From positions 1,364,001 through 1,428,000 of the forward strand of contig NZ_CP045096.1 in NCBI RefSeq assembly GCF_009184865.1: DNA of 64,000 nt, written 5' to 3'. This stretch comes from Streptomyces phaeolivaceus. Lineage in GTDB: Bacteria; Actinomycetota; Actinomycetes; Streptomycetales; Streptomycetaceae. Both the position numbers and the translations under genes were made by a program. This document shows positions 60,422-64,000 of the stretch, one piece after another. The number at the start of each line of letters is the position of its first letter. The stretch's first letter is position 1. The notes under the pieces are model-generated. The model did not search any database. It was not told the DNA's origin and saw nothing but the letters and a program-made list of their open reading frames with translations.

Positions 60422-60874
60422 TCAGGCGGGCGACCCGGACGAAAACCGCCGCAGCAAGGGCGAAAGAACGAGCACGGACTTCGTCCGCTCAACAAACGAC
60501 TCCCCGGCAATCCGCTCCAACACCCGCTCGAAGTGCCGCATATCAGACGCGAACACCTGCACCACCGCATCGGCCTCCCCCGTGACGGTCGACGCGGCCA
60601 CCACCTCCTGATACCGCTCCAGCCCCCGCTGGATCGTCTCCGGCGACGTGTTCCGCCGGCAGTAGATCTCGACGTACCCCTCGGTCTCCCAGCCGAGCGC
60701 GGCGGGGTCCACCCGGACCGTGAATCCGGTGATCGCCCCGGTCGCCCGGAGCCGGTCCACCCGGCGTTTGACCGCGGGCGCGGACAGCCCGACGAGCCGG
60801 CCGATGTCGGAGTAGGAGCGGCGGGCGTCCTCGGCGAGGGCGTGCACGATGCGTTCGTCGAGATCGTTCAGCAC
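60422..60874 (-). CDS. Lrp/AsnC-family transcriptional regulator
   Basis: 150 residues. The AsnC helix-turn-helix is IVHALAEDARRSYSDIGRLVGLSAPAVKRRVDRL, followed by the RAM domain with AASTVTGEADAVVQVFASDM. GTG start. It lies 10 bp after the end of the permease remnant on the same strand, so the pair was probably one operon in which the regulator senses an amino acid moved by the permease. Confidence 0.92.
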   Translation of the reverse strand: MLNDLDERIVHALAEDARRSYSDIGRLVGLSAPAVKRRVDRLRATGAITGFTVRVDPAALGWETEGYVEIYCRRNTSPETIQRGLERYQEVVAASTVTGEADAVVQVFASDMRHFERVLERIAGESFVERTKSVLVLSPLLRRFSSGSPA

Positions 60875-60884
60875 TGCGGGTGGA

Positions 60885-62199
60885 TCACTTCTCCGGAGTC
60901 GCTAGTCGGGACCGGCGATAGCCGTAACTGAAGTAGAACACGAGCCCGGCGGCCATCCAGACCCCGAAGACGACCCAGGTGACGGTGTCGAGGCTGCCCA
61001 TCATCCATACGCAGAACGCGAATCCCAGCGCGGGCAGCACCGGCGACAACGGCACCCGGAACGTCCGCGGCATGTCCGGCCGGGTCCGCCGCAGCACCAC
61101 GACGGCCACATTGACCAGCGCGAACGCGAACAACGTACCGATGCTCGTGGCGTCCGCGAGCTGCCCCAGCGGAATGGCGGCGGCGAGCACACCGCAGAAC
61201 AGCGAGACGATCACGGTGTTCACCCGGGGTGTGCCCGTCTTCGGGTGCACATACGAGAACACCTTGGGCACGAGCCCGTCCCGTGACATGGCGAACAGGA
61301 CGCGGGTCTGCCCGTACAGCACGGTCAGCACCACGCTCGCGATGGCGATGACGGCCCCGGCCGCCAGCAGCGTCCCCCAGAACGCGTCCCCGATGACGTC
61401 CTTCATGATCCCGGCGAGCGCGGCCTCGGACTCGCCGAACCCCTCCCAGGGCCGCGCGCCGATCGCGACGGCGGCGACCAGCACGTACAGCGCGGTGACG
61501 ATGATCAGCGACAGCATGATGGCGCGCGGCAGATCGCGCTGCGCGTTCTTCGCCTCCTCGCCGGCGGTGGAGGCGGCGTCGAACCCGATGTACGAGAAGA
61601 ACAGCGTGGCCCCGGCCGTGCTGACGCCGGCCATGCCGAGCGGCATGAAGTCTCGTAGTTGCCGGACCGGAAGCCCTGGAGACCGATGAGGCAGAACAGC
61701 AGCAGGGCGGCGATCTTCACCACGACCATGACCGTGTTGGCCCGCGCGGACTCCCGGGCGGTGCGGACAGCGCGGCCGGAATGGTCACGCCGATCGTCCC
61801 GTCCAGCAGCTCGTTGAGGTACTCACCCCACCCCACGGCGACCGCCGACACCGACACCCCGTACTCCAGCACCAGACACCAGCCGCAGACCCAGGCGACC
61901 AGCTCGCCCATGGTTGCGTACGTGTACGAGTACGAGGAGCCGGAGACCGGGATGGTGCCGGCCGGCTCCGCGTACGACAGGGCGGAGAACAGCGCGGTGA
62001 GACCGGCGATCACGAAGGAGAGGGTGACGGCGGGCCCGGCCTTGGGGACGGCCTCGCCGAGGACGACGACGATGCCGGTGCCGAGGGTGGCGCCGATGCT
62101 GATCATCGTCAGCTGCCACAGCCCGAGGGACCGCCACAGCGACCCTCCCTCGCCCTGGCCACCCTCCGCGACCAGGCGTTCCACGGGCTTACGGCGCAT
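60885..62199 (-). pseudogene. APC-superfamily cationic amino-acid permease, disrupted
   Basis: Three pieces in three frames: an N-terminal part from 62199 (MRRKPVERLVAEGGQGEGGS through GTIGVTIPAALS), a middle part near 61765-61650 (RESARANTVMVVVKIAALLL through GFRSGNYE) and a C-terminal part from about 61650 to 60885 (MPLGMAGVSTAG onward, ending RRSRLATPEK). Between the first two the expected membrane segment (about 20-30 residues) is missing and the frame changes near 61767. Between the last two one base is missing in GAGACTTCATG near 61650. The family places an uninterrupted protein of about 470-500 residues here. A pseudogene, unless the sequence has errors. Confidence 0.85.
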
Positions 62200-62638
62200 C
62201 AGCCGGCCCCGACGCCTCCGGACGGCGGGGCCGGCTGATTCTCATGCTGCGGGGGTGCGCCTTGGTCGAGCACGCGTGGCTCCTTCATCGCTGCCGGTCA
62301 GGGCGGGACGAGGCCCACAGCACCGAACAACCCGGGGGCCACCGTGCAGGAGGTCCCCGCCACGCCACGTACAGCGCCTGTCCCCATGAGCCAGAGCTTC
62401 ACGAGCGTAATGCGGCAACCTTGCGCGCCGACGCAAGATCGTTGCGTTGCTCCCGGGTGCGCGAAGCTTCGTCGCGCGACCCGTTCAGACCATTGCGCGC
62501 ACTGTGGGGAAGGGGGAGACGGCAGCATGGCCAGGGGCGCGGGGCTGCATCCGATATGCGGCTCCGCCGCGTGGGCGCGACCAACCACGACGAACCCGCA
62601 CCCGCCAACCGACAGCTCCCCCGAGCTCTCAAGCGCCC
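62200..62638. other. Intergenic region upstream of the permease remnant
   Basis: 439 bp between the permease start (62199, minus strand) and the guaB1 stop (62639, minus strand). It holds the family B repeat at 62533-62606 and presumably the permease promoter. No other gene is recognised. Confidence 0.6.
62533..62606 (+). repeat. Dispersed intergenic repeat, family B, copy 2
   Basis: AGGGGCGCGGGGCTGCATCC starts the element and CGAACCCGCACCCGCC ends it. It carries the same GCGGCTCCGCCGC hairpin and GTGGGCGCGACCA as the copy at 60323; the two lie 2.2 kb apart on either side of the damaged permease gene. Confidence 0.85.

Positions 62639-64000
<1,362 letters not shown>

Overview
The window is very GC-rich actinobacterial chromosome, almost certainly Streptomyces. 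Codon third positions are overwhelmingly G or C, GTG/TTG starts and 4-bp ATGA/GTGA stop-start overlaps are common, and there are genus markers: rbpA behind a SigR-type promoter, the smeA-sffA sporulation pair, a DasR-type (dre) chitinase promoter, a RokL6-type regulator/transporter pair and a ribE-ribM-ribBA-ribH operon behind an FMN riboswitch. From memory the gene order follows the conserved S. coelicolor core at about SCO1400-SCO1461. I see no insertion sequence, prophage, CRISPR array, tRNA or rRNA.

Left part (1-19.4 kb). A partial gene at the left edge resembles the kleisin-like first subunit of a Wadjet/Mks condensin. It is followed by an oxoproline module: a GntR/FCD regulator, a perfect palindrome, an MFS transporter, a DUF1445 protein and pxpABC. 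A translationally coupled glycosyltransferase-glycosyltransferase-SGNH hydrolase operon comes next. Then come HEAT and ankyrin proteins, smeA-sffA (sffA lacks the Walker A lysine), a MocR regulator divergent from its YczE partner, a GDPD phosphodiesterase, an Atg22-like MFS protein and rbpA.

Middle (19.5-41.3 kb). Genes here include fxsA, polyprenol-phosphate-mannose synthase, a YtcJ-type amidohydrolase, an Lrp regulator, two Streptomyces hypotheticals, an acyl-CoA dehydrogenase, a GH18 chitinase, a TetR regulator, a Tat-exported C39-like peptidase and a nucleoside-kinase-like P-loop protein. A likely small RNA gene lies between the kinase and a TPR-AAA ATPase. After a CNNM pair with a switch-like leader comes a minus-strand run of seven genes (ribE, ribM, ribBA, ribH, hisE, hisG, a PH-domain gene) downstream of the FMN riboswitch.

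Right part (41.4-64 kb). An apparently orphaned chitinase-type promoter sits in front of an ECF41 sigma factor and its NmrA-like partner, whose 3' end looks frameshifted. Next are a RokL6-like ROK regulator divergent from an MFS exporter across a TATCAGG-N7-CCTGATA operator and an 8-bp tandem array; a GH6 glycanase; a DUF5995 protein; an LLM oxidoreductase; an amine oxidase plus nitrilase pair resembling the indole-acetamide route; an MFS protein; an ABC importer operon ending in a HAD-EEP fusion enzyme, opposite a HutC-type regulator; an Lrp regulator; an APC amino-acid permease broken by a deletion and two frame changes; and the partial guaB1 gene at the right edge. Related dispersed intergenic repeats occur at five places.
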